Positions 24,176-32,392 of a stretch of DNA of 64,000 nt are shown piece by piece. The translations under genes were made by a program, and so were the position numbers. The notes under the pieces were generated by a model, which did no database searches, was not told where the DNA came from, and saw nothing but the letters and a program-made list of their open reading frames with translations. Source of the DNA: Deltaproteobacteria bacterium (lineage in GTDB: Bacteria; Myxococcota_A; UBA796; GCA-2862545). The first letter of the stretch is position 1; every line of letters begins with the position of its first letter. The stretch spans positions 90,451 to 154,450 of the forward strand of contig SBGP01000103.1 of assembly GCA_006226595.1 (NCBI GenBank), in the 5' to 3' direction.

Positions 24176-24826
24176 TCATCGCTTGCGGATCGAGCGGGTA
24201 AGCCGAAACGCGGCGCGCCATCCCGGTTGGTCGACGTAGCTCGCGAGCTGGCCCGCGCCGAGCTCTGCGCCCACCCACGTGGCGTCGGCGAGCGCGTAGT
24301 CGTAGGCGACCTGACCGGCCATCGCGGCGCCGGTGCCCGGCAGGGTGAGCACGGCCTGCACGCGGTGATCCGCCATGGCCGTCCCAACTCCGATGTACCC
24401 GGCGGCGGGCACGCGGGTGAGCGGCAGGCCTCCGATGCCGACGAGGGCGTAGACCACGTCGTACTTGCCGACCCAGAGCTGCCCGAGACCGGTCCGATGA
24501 CTGCCGTCGGTCATCGGATTCAGGCTGGGGCCGCGGGCGTAGCCGAGCACGCCGAGTCCGAGGCTCACGCCGACATAGGGCGTGTCGATGCCCACCCGAG
24601 CCATGAAGCGCGTGTTGCGCTGGCCCAGCGAACCGAGGTGGTCGACGACCAGACCCCCGACGACCTGGACCGGACAGCGCTCGCCCAGGCACGGTGCAGC
24701 CTGGACTTCCAGGCCCACGGCACCTCCGGGAGCGACCATGGGACCCTCCACGCCGGCGACGAGCTTGGCCTCGTGTCCCGCGAGCGGGGTGAGGGCGAGT
24801 GCGGATGCGACGAACAGAGCGAGCAT
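24176..24826 (-). CDS. Secreted or outer-membrane protein of unknown function
   Basis: The 216-residue protein has an N-terminal signal peptide (MLALFVASALALTPLAGHEA) and then a Gly-rich, strand-forming sequence with alternating hydrophobic residues (VVYALVGIGGLPLTRVPAAG, AAMAGQVAYDYALADATWVG), ending in charged IRKR. This could be a small outer-membrane barrel, though I cannot confirm it. A Cys pair CLGERC lies near residue 54. AGGAGG precedes the ATG. It is 40 bases downstream of the PLP enzyme gene on the same strand. Confidence 0.55.
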   Translation of the reverse strand: MLALFVASALALTPLAGHEAKLVAGVEGPMVAPGGAVGLEVQAAPCLGERCPVQVVGGLVVDHLGSLGQRNTRFMARVGIDTPYVGVSLGLGVLGYARGPSLNPMTDGSHRTGLGQLWVGKYDVVYALVGIGGLPLTRVPAAGYIGVGTAMADHRVQAVLTLPGTGAAMAGQVAYDYALADATWVGAELGAGQLASYVDQPGWRAAFRLTRSIRKR

Positions 24827-24866
24827 GGAGCCTCCTGCACCGGAGACTCCAAGTTTCGTGCCAGCG

Positions 24867-25934
24867 TCACCAGCCTCGCACAGGCGCCCACTGGCCGACG
24901 ACCTCGTCGCCGCGCACGCCGTAGATGACCGGGTGCAGCGCGGCCACCAGGCAGCTGTGGTTGGGCAGCACGCGCACCTTCTCGAGGCCGGGCACGTAGC
25001 CCTTCGCGAGCCCGTGCTCCTGCGACAGGCCGTGCAGCGCGATTGGCAGCTCCTCGCCGTCGAGATCGAAGACGCGGCCGTAGCCCTCGCCGTGCCCCGG
25101 GTCCTTGGACAGGGCCAGCGCGCCGCAGTCGAGCACCATGCGGCCCATGTGCTGGCCGATGACCGAGGCGACCACGGACAGCGCGATGTCCTCGACCGCA
25201 CACACGCCCAACCCCAGCTGGTGGAGGTCGAAGAACACGTAGTTGCCAGGCCGGATCTCGGTGACGCCGGTGAGGTCGTCGATCACGGAGCAGGTCGGCG
25301 TGCTCCCGACACTGACGTGGCGGAACCCCAGCCCGGCGTGGTCGGCGCGCGCCGCGAAGTCGACGACCGCATCGCGCTCCTGGCGTGCGATGGCGAGCAG
25401 GCCTTCGGGGTCGTCCTTGCAGCCGTAGCTGTGGCCGGCATGGGTGAGCACGCCTCGCACGTCGAGGTGGTCGGCTTCCATCAGGGTCCGCAGCAGGTCC
25501 ATGGACGCGGGGTCGGTCGGGTCGACGCCGGCGCGGTGATAGCCGCAGTCGATCTTGAGCCACACCCGCATCGGTCGGCGCGCCTCGACGAGCCGGGCTG
25601 CGGTCGCTGGAGTGTCGACGAGCACGCCGAGGTCGATGCGCTCGGCGAGCTCCGCGGCCTCCGCGAGCCGGGACGGCGGCAGGGGAAGGGCCCAGGTGAT
25701 GTCGGTGAAGCCGTGCTTCGCGAAGTGGTGGGCCTCGGCGAGCGTGGACACCGTGATGCCCTTGAATGGACCTGGGGTCTGCAGTCGGGCGACGTGGGGG
25801 ATCTTGTGGGTCTTCACGTGCGGGCGGAGCCTGACGCCGAGCGCATCGGCCTTCGCGGCCATGGCCTCGGCGTTCCGCTCGACCACATCGAGGTCCATGA
25901 CCGCACAGGGCGTGGGCAGGTCGTGGATGCGCAT
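24867..25934 (-). CDS. PLP-dependent D-amino-acid lyase (D-threonine aldolase/D-serine dehydratase family)
   Basis: The 355-residue protein has the alanine-racemase-like N-terminal barrel with the PLP lysine in VRLRPHVKTHKIPHVARLQ and a C-terminal beta domain with the metal-binding pair in VLPNHSCLVAALH. This is the fold III family of D-threonine aldolases and eukaryote-type D-serine dehydratases. Which D-amino acid is cleaved cannot be told. Its ATG shares a base with the stop of the amidohydrolase upstream (TGATG), so the two are made together and may act on related compounds. Confidence 0.82.
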   Translation of the reverse strand: MRIHDLPTPCAVMDLDVVERNAEAMAAKADALGVRLRPHVKTHKIPHVARLQTPGPFKGITVSTLAEAHHFAKHGFTDITWALPLPPSRLAEAAELAERIDLGVLVDTPATAARLVEARRPMRVWLKIDCGYHRAGVDPTDPASMDLLRTLMEADHLDVRGVLTHAGHSYGCKDDPEGLLAIARQERDAVVDFAARADHAGLGFRHVSVGSTPTCSVIDDLTGVTEIRPGNYVFFDLHQLGLGVCAVEDIALSVVASVIGQHMGRMVLDCGALALSKDPGHGEGYGRVFDLDGEELPIALHGLSQEHGLAKGYVPGLEKVRVLPNHSCLVAALHPVIYGVRGDEVVGQWAPVRGW

Positions 25935-27343
25935 CAGTCCTCCGTGCCCAGGCGCTGCATCCAGCCGTCGGGCGTGTCCACGGTACCCGCTCGCACGACC
26001 AGGGATGCATCCCAGATCGCGCTGAGGTCCTCGGTGATGTCGGCGGGCAGCACGACCAGATCGGCGCGCATGCCGGGCGCGATGCGCCCGACCTCCGCCT
26101 CGATGCCGAGCATGCGGGCGGGCGTCCACGTGGCGGCGGTGAGCGCTTCGGTCGGGCTCATGCCGGCACCGCCGAGCAGCTCGAGCTCGCGCAGCGTCGT
26201 CGGGCCGTGGAACTCGGTGAGGAACACGGGCCAGTTGCCCGAGTCGCTGCCGAGCACGATCGGCACGCCGGCGGCGTGCTGCTTCGCGACGCTGTTCTGC
26301 ATGCGCCGGACGCGCCCGCGTGTGAGCCCGGGCTTGTCGAGCAGGCCGCGCACGGTCTTCGCGAAGAAGCCATGGCGGTCGGGCAGCATGCTCGCCACCA
26401 CGACGTCCTTCGACTCGGCCTGGTACCCGGGGTCGTTGGCAGTGACGAGCTCCTTGTCGGGGACGGCGCGCTGGAACGCCGCGCGCTGCAGCCGCTCGGG
26501 TTCGTGCTCGATGAGCAGCGCGTCGAACACGGACAGGGTGCTCACCACCCACACCTGCTGATCCGCGAGTGCTCGGATCAGGCGCCGCTTCGGGTTCTGC
26601 GTCGGGTGGACGAAGCCGGTGACCCCGAGGTCGAGGCCACGCCAGTATTCGTCCGCGCTCATCGCATGCGCGTATACGCCCTGGTCGCGTTTGGCGGCCT
26701 CGGCGAACACGGCGTCGGCGACCTCGTCGGTGTACAGCGGCCACACCTTGACGAGCATGCCCTCCTCGATGGTCGCCTTCACCCCGAAGGTGTCGAGCCC
26801 GTCGAAGGCCGCGAACTGCTCGGCTACGTCCTCGGCGTCGTGCGCGGGGGGAAAGCGGTCGGGGAGGACCACGCTGACGTAGCCACCCGGCGGCGAGACG
26901 AGCGGCCCGAGCAGGTGCACGTCGGGCGCCGGTCCCTCGGCCTCCAGCCGCCGCAGTCGGTGAGCGTCTTCGACGGGAATGCCTGTGTCGAGCACGGTGG
27001 TCACGCCACACGCCACGTAGGCCGCGAGGTGGTGCCGCATCGCCTCGTCCGGGTCTTCGGAGCGGAAGTACTCGCCCGGCGACAGCCCGAGGTGCACGTG
27101 CAGGTCCATGAGCCCGGGGATCACGGTCGCCCCAGCGAGGTTGCGCACCTTGTGGGGCGGGATGTCCGCGGGCAGCGCGCCCACGTGGGTGATGGTGTCC
27201 CCGTCGATGACGAGGGCCTCGACCTCGCGCTTGCCGTCGACGGCGTCCCACACGGTCACGTGGGTGAACGCCGTGCGCGAGTCGACCGGAATCGCGAGCG
27301 GCGCCTCATCCTGGGCGAAGGCAAGGGACAGGAGCAGCAGCAC
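25934..27343 (-). CDS. Secreted amidohydrolase-family metal-dependent hydrolase
   Basis: The 469-residue product has a short signal peptide (MLLLLSLAFAQ) and the amidohydrolase pattern TVIPGLMDLHVHLGLSPGEY, with the metal-binding HxH. A later His (QGVYAHAMSADEYWRG), VLGSDSGNWP and IAPGMRADLVVLPAD at the end complete the family picture. Imidazolonepropionase-like and dipeptidase-like hydrolases share it. The export signal suggests it acts in the periplasm on cyclic amides or peptides. It is 71 bases downstream of operon B and overlaps the PLP enzyme by one base, so it may be part of operon B or a separate unit. Confidence 0.8.
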   Translation of the reverse strand: MLLLLSLAFAQDEAPLAIPVDSRTAFTHVTVWDAVDGKREVEALVIDGDTITHVGALPADIPPHKVRNLAGATVIPGLMDLHVHLGLSPGEYFRSEDPDEAMRHHLAAYVACGVTTVLDTGIPVEDAHRLRRLEAEGPAPDVHLLGPLVSPPGGYVSVVLPDRFPPAHDAEDVAEQFAAFDGLDTFGVKATIEEGMLVKVWPLYTDEVADAVFAEAAKRDQGVYAHAMSADEYWRGLDLGVTGFVHPTQNPKRRLIRALADQQVWVVSTLSVFDALLIEHEPERLQRAAFQRAVPDKELVTANDPGYQAESKDVVVASMLPDRHGFFAKTVRGLLDKPGLTRGRVRRMQNSVAKQHAAGVPIVLGSDSGNWPVFLTEFHGPTTLRELELLGGAGMSPTEALTAATWTPARMLGIEAEVGRIAPGMRADLVVLPADITEDLSAIWDASLVVRAGTVDTPDGWMQRLGTED

Positions 27344-27414
27344 GAGGCCTCCAGTCGGGGGCTATACCGCGCTCCCGGCGGCCCGCGGACGGGGTGTCGC
27401 CTCGTGTTGCAGCG

Positions 27415-28911
27415 TCAGGCGGCGTGGTCGGCGCGAACCCTCGCGACGCCGGCGGCCAGCTCGGGATGAAGCGGCGGCAGGTGGTCCCAGGGGTCGCCAT
27501 CCGAGCCGAGACCTTTTCGGAACGGGAAGGTCGGGTGGTAGGCGCGCACCTGGTCGACGAGCAGCTGGCCCATCTTGCCCATGCGCTCGAGGTTGCGGAC
27601 CACGCTGTCGAGGATGCCGTCTCGCACGGCCTCTTCGTGTGCATCCACCCAGTTCAGCACGTCGTACAGCGCTTGATCGAGGTCCGGGTCGTCCACCCGC
27701 AGGGCGAGCTCGGGGTGTCCGCGGTCGGCCATGAGGTTCGGGATGCGCTCGTCCATGGTGATGCCGATGGACGGGACCAGCGCGGGCATCGAGGTCACCG
27801 CGGCGTGGTAGCGGCTGGTGACCACGCGATCGGCGCGGCGGAGGAGGCCGACGAGGGTGGTGTGCACGTGCTCGTCGCTGCACCACACCGGCACGCCGCC
27901 GAGGATCTCGGACAGCGGCTCGGCGGCGACCCGGTCGAGCGCCTCCATGCCGACGATGGCGACGAACGCGTCCTGCTCCTGGGCGTAGCGGCGCACCGCG
28001 GCGCCGAAGCGCTCGAGGTACGCGGCCTGCTTGGCCTCGACCTCGTCACCGCCCTTGTGGAAGTACACCGACGCGTAGTGCGTGTCCGCGTGGCTGCCGG
28101 TCAGCCAGTGGCTCACGCCCTTGGCCACGTCTGGCTTCACCGGCCACCAGAAGGCGTGGATCGGGCAGCAGATCACGAGCTTACGACCGTCGTAGCCCGC
28201 TTCTTCGAGCAGGCGGTCTGCCTCGGGAGACGGGCCCGGGTCGTAGGTCCAGGCGGTGTCGGTGCCGATGACGGCGGGCACGCCGAGCTCGCCGAGCACC
28301 TTCTTGCTGTTGTCGTTGCGCACGAGCATCAGCGACTCGCGGGCGTAGCGCCGCACGAGGTCCTGCAGCGCCGGGTCCATCTGACCGGCCTCGCCGCCGT
28401 ACGCGACCGAGAGCTTGCCCTCGGCGTTCGCGAGCCCGAGCGCGCCGGTCATCATCGTCGACAGCGCATTCGCGAACTTCGACTTGAACATCGAGCCTTC
28501 GCACGCGAGCACGCCATGGTGCTCGTGCACGGTCTCGACGAGGAACTTCGGGAAGATCTTCGGGAGCACGAGCTGGCGGACGGTACGGAAGTACCCGCGG
28601 GTCCGCTCGGGATCGATGGTGAGGATGGACAGCTCGAGCCAGTCGTCTCCGAAGAGGAAGCGCAGCTGCTTGATCATCTCCTCGACGCGCACGTCGGCCC
28701 CGGTGTTGCGGGTGCCCGAGTAGCCAGCGAGCAGCAGCTTGAGCGGCTCACCCTCGCGCCAGACCGCACCTCGATCGAGGGCGGAGCGCGTGGCGGCGAA
28801 CTCGATGCCTGCGGCCATGGAGCCGATCAGCGCACGGTCGGCATCGACGGCGGCGCTCAGGCCGTCGCTGACCTTGTCGCGGAGGCGCTCTCCGAGCTCG
28901 CGCCAGTTCAC
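27415..28911 (-). CDS. Polysaccharide pyruvyl transferase-like protein
   Basis: GTG at 28911 overlaps the stop of the SDR gene by four bases and gives 498 residues. AGYSGTRNTGADVRVEEMIK near residue 50 and a long Rossmann-type region with NDNSKKVLGELG, TSRYHAAVTSMPALVPSIG match the pyruvyl-transferase family (PF04230 type; CsaB, WcaK). Members put ketal-linked pyruvate on sugars of polymers or glycolipids using phosphoenolpyruvate. The longer N-terminus, about 45 residues before the first motif, is unusual. Placement in a lipid operon suggests a sugar-bearing lipid is modified, which is inference. Confidence 0.75.
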   Translation of the reverse strand: MNWRELGERLRDKVSDGLSAAVDADRALIGSMAAGIEFAATRSALDRGAVWREGEPLKLLLAGYSGTRNTGADVRVEEMIKQLRFLFGDDWLELSILTIDPERTRGYFRTVRQLVLPKIFPKFLVETVHEHHGVLACEGSMFKSKFANALSTMMTGALGLANAEGKLSVAYGGEAGQMDPALQDLVRRYARESLMLVRNDNSKKVLGELGVPAVIGTDTAWTYDPGPSPEADRLLEEAGYDGRKLVICCPIHAFWWPVKPDVAKGVSHWLTGSHADTHYASVYFHKGGDEVEAKQAAYLERFGAAVRRYAQEQDAFVAIVGMEALDRVAAEPLSEILGGVPVWCSDEHVHTTLVGLLRRADRVVTSRYHAAVTSMPALVPSIGITMDERIPNLMADRGHPELALRVDDPDLDQALYDVLNWVDAHEEAVRDGILDSVVRNLERMGKMGQLLVDQVRAYHPTFPFRKGLGSDGDPWDHLPPLHPELAAGVARVRADHAA

Positions 28912-30041
28912 GCGGCCTCCGAGAAGCCCGCCGGAAGCGGCACGTAGGGGTACTTGAACCCCCGCTCCTTGACCCAGGCGATGTGCGCGCCGCCGTAGTC
29001 GACGAAGTGCGCGGGCTGGGCGGCACTCGCGGCGACGGCGCGCTGGTTGTCGTGGGTCACGTTGCTCACGATGTACGGCCAGAACACCTTGAGCAGCACA
29101 CTGGCGCCCTGGAGCGGGTTGCCTCGCGGAAGGCGGCTTCCCGCGCGGGAGGCGGCGAAGAAGCCCTGCTGCAGGTGGGGGGCGAAGCGCAGCTTGCGGA
29201 AGCCGTGCTCCGCGAGGGCCTCGCCGATCTCGCGCGTCGTGGGCGACGCCTTGCCGGCCGAGAGGAAGTAGATCACGTGCTTCGGGGACGGATCGAGGTG
29301 GATGGCGGCCATGGCCTTGCCCACCCAGTCGGCGTTGACGACGTCGAACTGGATGTCGGGAGACATCGGCACGACCGGCAGGTTCGCCAACCACACGAAG
29401 GCCGAGGGCATCTCGAAGCTGGTCGTCCGCGGGTGGCGGGAGTCGCCGACGACGGTCGCCGGCCGGAAGATGACGCGCGACACGTCGGCGGGAAGCAGGC
29501 GCTGAACCATCTCCTCGCAGACGCGCTTGGTCTCGGAGTAGGGGTCGAGGGCGTTCACGCCGAAGTCCAGGCTGTCGTCCTCTTGCAGGTGCTCGTCCTT
29601 GCGGTCACCGACCACGGCGGCGGTGGACACAAAGGTGTAGCGCCTCAGTCGGCCGCGCTCGTGCAGGGCCCTGGCGAGCTCGAGGGTCGAGATGGTGCCG
29701 CGCACGTTGCTGTTCACGCACACGCGGCTCGACATGCGGTTGAGCGAGGCGGCCCCGTGAAAGATGCGGGTGCACTCGGACAGCACGCGCTCGCGGTCGG
29801 CGGGAGCGAGCCCCAGCTCGGGCGCGTGGAGGTCGCCGCCAACGAGCACCACGCGGTCGAGTACCGCGCGGAAGCGCTCGGCATCGATGTGCAGCTGCAG
29901 GCAGTTCCACAGCTTCTCGACCCGGTGGGCATGGTCGCGTCCGCGCACGAGCAGGAACACGGTCTCGTCGGAGCGGTCGAGGTGCTCGAGCAGCGTGTAG
30001 CCGCCGAGGTAGCCGGTGCCGCCGGTCATGAACGTCGCCAT
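28908..30041 (-). CDS. Extended SDR-family reductase (fatty acyl/thioester reductase-like)
   Basis: The 377-residue protein has the nucleotide-binding GGTGYLG (7-13) and the catalytic YxxxK at Tyr168-Lys172 (YSETK). VLVGGDLHAPELGL, ARIFHGAASLNRMSSRVCVN and FVSTAAVVGD fit the NAD-binding-4 group of thioester reductases and acyl reductases more than sugar epimerases. It shares one base with the fatty acyl reductase stop (TGATG). Two reductases of this type in a row could carry out successive reductions or act on different acyl substrates. Confidence 0.8.
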   Translation of the reverse strand: MATFMTGGTGYLGGYTLLEHLDRSDETVFLLVRGRDHAHRVEKLWNCLQLHIDAERFRAVLDRVVLVGGDLHAPELGLAPADRERVLSECTRIFHGAASLNRMSSRVCVNSNVRGTISTLELARALHERGRLRRYTFVSTAAVVGDRKDEHLQEDDSLDFGVNALDPYSETKRVCEEMVQRLLPADVSRVIFRPATVVGDSRHPRTTSFEMPSAFVWLANLPVVPMSPDIQFDVVNADWVGKAMAAIHLDPSPKHVIYFLSAGKASPTTREIGEALAEHGFRKLRFAPHLQQGFFAASRAGSRLPRGNPLQGASVLLKVFWPYIVSNVTHDNQRAVAASAAQPAHFVDYGGAHIAWVKERGFKYPYVPLPAGFSEAA

Positions 30042-31618
30042 CAGGCCGTCCTCGACAGGGTGTGGGTAGGCGCGCCGAGGACCACGGCAGGGGTGTGCGG
30101 CGGGTCATCGGGCACGGTACCGCCGCTGATCAGCGGGAAGCACCACTTCTTGAGCCCGGGGTACTCGACGTCGATCCAGTACGCGCGCCAGTCGAGGTCG
30201 GCGATGTCGAAGGCGAAGGCTGCGTGCTCCTCTTCGGGCAGCGCCTCGGTGAGGAGCAGGGCGTGGTCGCTCAAGAACACCCAGTCGTGGTCGTGCGTGA
30301 ACGGCTGGAACAGCTCGAGCAGCGCGTCGATACGGCGCAGCTGTCGCGACGTGTCGGCGAGACGCGTGCTCATGCGCGAACGCAGGTCGTCGAGCAGGGG
30401 GCCGAGCATCTCGCGGGCCGGCTCGCTCCACTCGTCCTCGGGACGGGCGCTCCGGATGCGCTTCTTGAGCCAGTCCGCGGCGTTGCGGGCGCGACCCACC
30501 GTGAACAGGGCCTTGTCGTCGACGGGCGCGGGCACGGGGTCGAGGTGGCGCAGCCACGCGTCCTTGCCGCCCTTGCGGGTGTCCTTGCGCACCGCGAGGC
30601 CATTGAGCTCGATGCACCGGCCAAAGCTCATCGGGTTGATGCCGCTCGATCCGAGCTGGTACAGCTTCTCGGCTCGGCCCTGAATCAGCGCGGCGCCGAC
30701 CAGGGACAGGCCCCGTCCGATGAGGTCGACGGGCACGACGTCGAAGTGGTGGTGCTCGACGGAGGGCAGGCTGCGGAAGGGGCTCGCGATCAGCCAGGAC
30801 ACGGGGCCAGCGGTGTTGATGCCCTCGTTCCAGCCGGGGAAGGGGAAGCGCCACGCGCACTCGACGACCGAGGGGCGCACGATGGCGAACTCGAGGTCGG
30901 CCCGGTGCTGGAGCAGGCGCTCGGCGAGGCTCTTCGTGTAGGTGTAGATGTTGGGAAAGCCCAGGGCCTCGGCGCGTTCCTTTCCGATGTCGATGCGCGC
31001 CCGGGCGCGCTTGGCGGCGTTGCCTTCGCTGCATGCCGCGCGCAGGGCCTCGACCTCGGCCTTGGGGTCGAGGGGCGAGCCGTTGGGGGCCATCGCGCCG
31101 GGCAGGATCTCGGGGATGGTGCCGTCCACGCGACCGGCGACGAAGCAGGTCGACACGTGCACGAGGCGCGGGCTGTCGAAGCTCGCGACCACGGAGGCGA
31201 GCTCGAGCGTGGCGTCCACGTTCGCGCGCAGGGCGGCCATGGGGTCGGGCATGAAGTCGGTGAGCCCGGCGCTGTGCACGGTCAGGTCGACGCTGTGCCG
31301 CAGGAAGTCGAGCTCCTCGGGATCGATGCCGCACCCGGGCTCGGAGAGCTCGGCGCGCACGACCGCGATGCGCTCGGCGGCGAACCGACCCCAGTCCTTG
31401 CCGTGCCGCTCGCGGAGGGGCCGGAACGCGGGGCTGCTGCCGAGGATGTCGGCGATGCGCTCCGCGGCGGAGATCTTGCCCTTGTCCCGGACGAGCAGGG
31501 TCACGCGACCGATGCGCGGCACGTGCCACAGGACCTGGGCCAGCCAGACCTTGGCAAGGAAGCCGGTCGCGCCGGTGAGCAGCACGTGCTTGCCAGAGAG
31601 GGTGTCGACGACGCTCAT
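30041..31618 (-). CDS. Fatty acyl-CoA/ACP reductase (alcohol-forming type)
   Basis: The 525-residue protein has an NADPH site VLLTGATGFLAKVWLAQVL (motif GATGFLA at 16-22), VHVSTCFVAGR, the catalytic Tyr225-Lys229 (YTYTK) and RPSVVECAWRFPFPGW. Its C-terminal 180 residues form a helical domain like the sterile domain of fatty acyl reductases. Length and motifs match the FAR family of Marinobacter and eukaryotes, which reduces acyl-CoA or acyl-ACP to fatty alcohol. The ATG overlaps the upstream gene by four bases. The acyl donor could be the carrier protein or CoA ester made by operon A; this is inference. Confidence 0.85.
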   Translation of the reverse strand: MSVVDTLSGKHVLLTGATGFLAKVWLAQVLWHVPRIGRVTLLVRDKGKISAAERIADILGSSPAFRPLRERHGKDWGRFAAERIAVVRAELSEPGCGIDPEELDFLRHSVDLTVHSAGLTDFMPDPMAALRANVDATLELASVVASFDSPRLVHVSTCFVAGRVDGTIPEILPGAMAPNGSPLDPKAEVEALRAACSEGNAAKRARARIDIGKERAEALGFPNIYTYTKSLAERLLQHRADLEFAIVRPSVVECAWRFPFPGWNEGINTAGPVSWLIASPFRSLPSVEHHHFDVVPVDLIGRGLSLVGAALIQGRAEKLYQLGSSGINPMSFGRCIELNGLAVRKDTRKGGKDAWLRHLDPVPAPVDDKALFTVGRARNAADWLKKRIRSARPEDEWSEPAREMLGPLLDDLRSRMSTRLADTSRQLRRIDALLELFQPFTHDHDWVFLSDHALLLTEALPEEEHAAFAFDIADLDWRAYWIDVEYPGLKKWCFPLISGGTVPDDPPHTPAVVLGAPTHTLSRTA

Positions 31619-32262
31619 CGCGCCTCCACGATGGGCCAGTCGAGCTCGCGGGCGACGCGGCGCAGGCCCCGGTCAGGGTGCGCGGCGCAAGGAAGTCCGA
31701 CCTGAGCGAGCAGCAGCTTGTCAGCCTCGGCGGAACCGTAGGCGGCGCTGGTGTCGAGGTCCACGTCGTGCTCGCGGGCCCACTGCTTGAGCATGCCGCC
31801 GACGTTCTCGCCGACCACAGGGTCCAGCAGCCGCCCGGTCGCGCGTCCGTCGCGGTACTCGAGGCGGTTGCACAGCAGCTCGGCGCCGAGCTGATCGGCG
31901 AGGGGCTGCATGACTTCGGCGAGGTTGTCCGAGATGAGCACGACGCGGTCGTGACGCTTGCGGGCCTGCGCGACGAGCTCGACTCCGGCCTCGCGGAGCT
32001 TGCCGTCGAAGTGCGCCTCGAACAGCTCTTCACCGAGCACGGTGATGCGGTCCTCGGTCTGGCCGCGGAGTGCAGCCCAGCCGAGCTTCATCGCGTCGGT
32101 TCGGCCACCCGAGATCGCAAAGGGCAGGGCGAGGGCGGCGGCGCCGAGTCGCGTGAAGCGCTCGCGCACGAGCTGGGCGTTCGCCGCGAGCCAGGCGGCG
32201 GAGGCGAGGGTGGGGCGGCCGGTGAGCACCCCCTCCACGCGCACGAAGGCTGCAGACTCCAT
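31615..32262 (-). CDS. HAD-superfamily protein lacking the catalytic aspartates
   Basis: The 215-residue protein has the fold pattern of HAD-IB (SerB-like) phosphatases: a short N-terminal strand (AFVRVEGVLTG), a helical cap, VVLISDNLAEVMQPLADQLG with the second-motif Ser111, and AAYGSAEADKLLLAQVG near the end. The nucleophile motif DxDGT is replaced by RVEGV (Arg8, Glu10), and the usual YGDS near the end is YGSA. Without these aspartates ordinary phosphatase chemistry is unlikely, so it may be a binding or scaffold protein. It is the first gene of operon B, behind the palindrome, and overlaps FAR by four bases. Confidence 0.75.
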   Translation of the reverse strand: MESAAFVRVEGVLTGRPTLASAAWLAANAQLVRERFTRLGAAALALPFAISGGRTDAMKLGWAALRGQTEDRITVLGEELFEAHFDGKLREAGVELVAQARKRHDRVVLISDNLAEVMQPLADQLGAELLCNRLEYRDGRATGRLLDPVVGENVGGMLKQWAREHDVDLDTSAAYGSAEADKLLLAQVGLPCAAHPDRGLRRVARELDWPIVEAR

Positions 32263-32279
32263 GAGTCCTCCCGGCCCGT

Positions 32280-32312
32280 GGTGTATCGCGACTAGACTGA
32301 CATGTCAGTCTA
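32280..32312 (-). promoter_or_regulatory. Operator palindrome (32293-32312) overlapping a possible promoter of lipid operon B
   Basis: TAGACTGACATGTCAGTCTA is a perfect 20-bp palindrome identical to the core of the one upstream of operon A. On the minus strand CTGACA (32308-32303) is followed after 17 bases by TACACC (32285-32280), the same geometry as at operon A. The start of the first gene is at 32262. Identical operator and identical promoter spacing make common control by one regulator likely. Confidence 0.75.
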
Positions 32313-32392
32313 TTTCCATGCGGTTGCGTGGCGCGGCTTTCCGGGCGGGTTCAGGGCGGTTGCGCGACCCGCGCTCCGGGCGTGAGCGGCGG

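Noticed and set aside
26207..27469. A plus-strand open frame of about 420 codons opposite the amidohydrolase
   Set aside because: The minus strand encodes a clear amidohydrolase with signal peptide and metal motifs; the plus product looks like a complement artefact.
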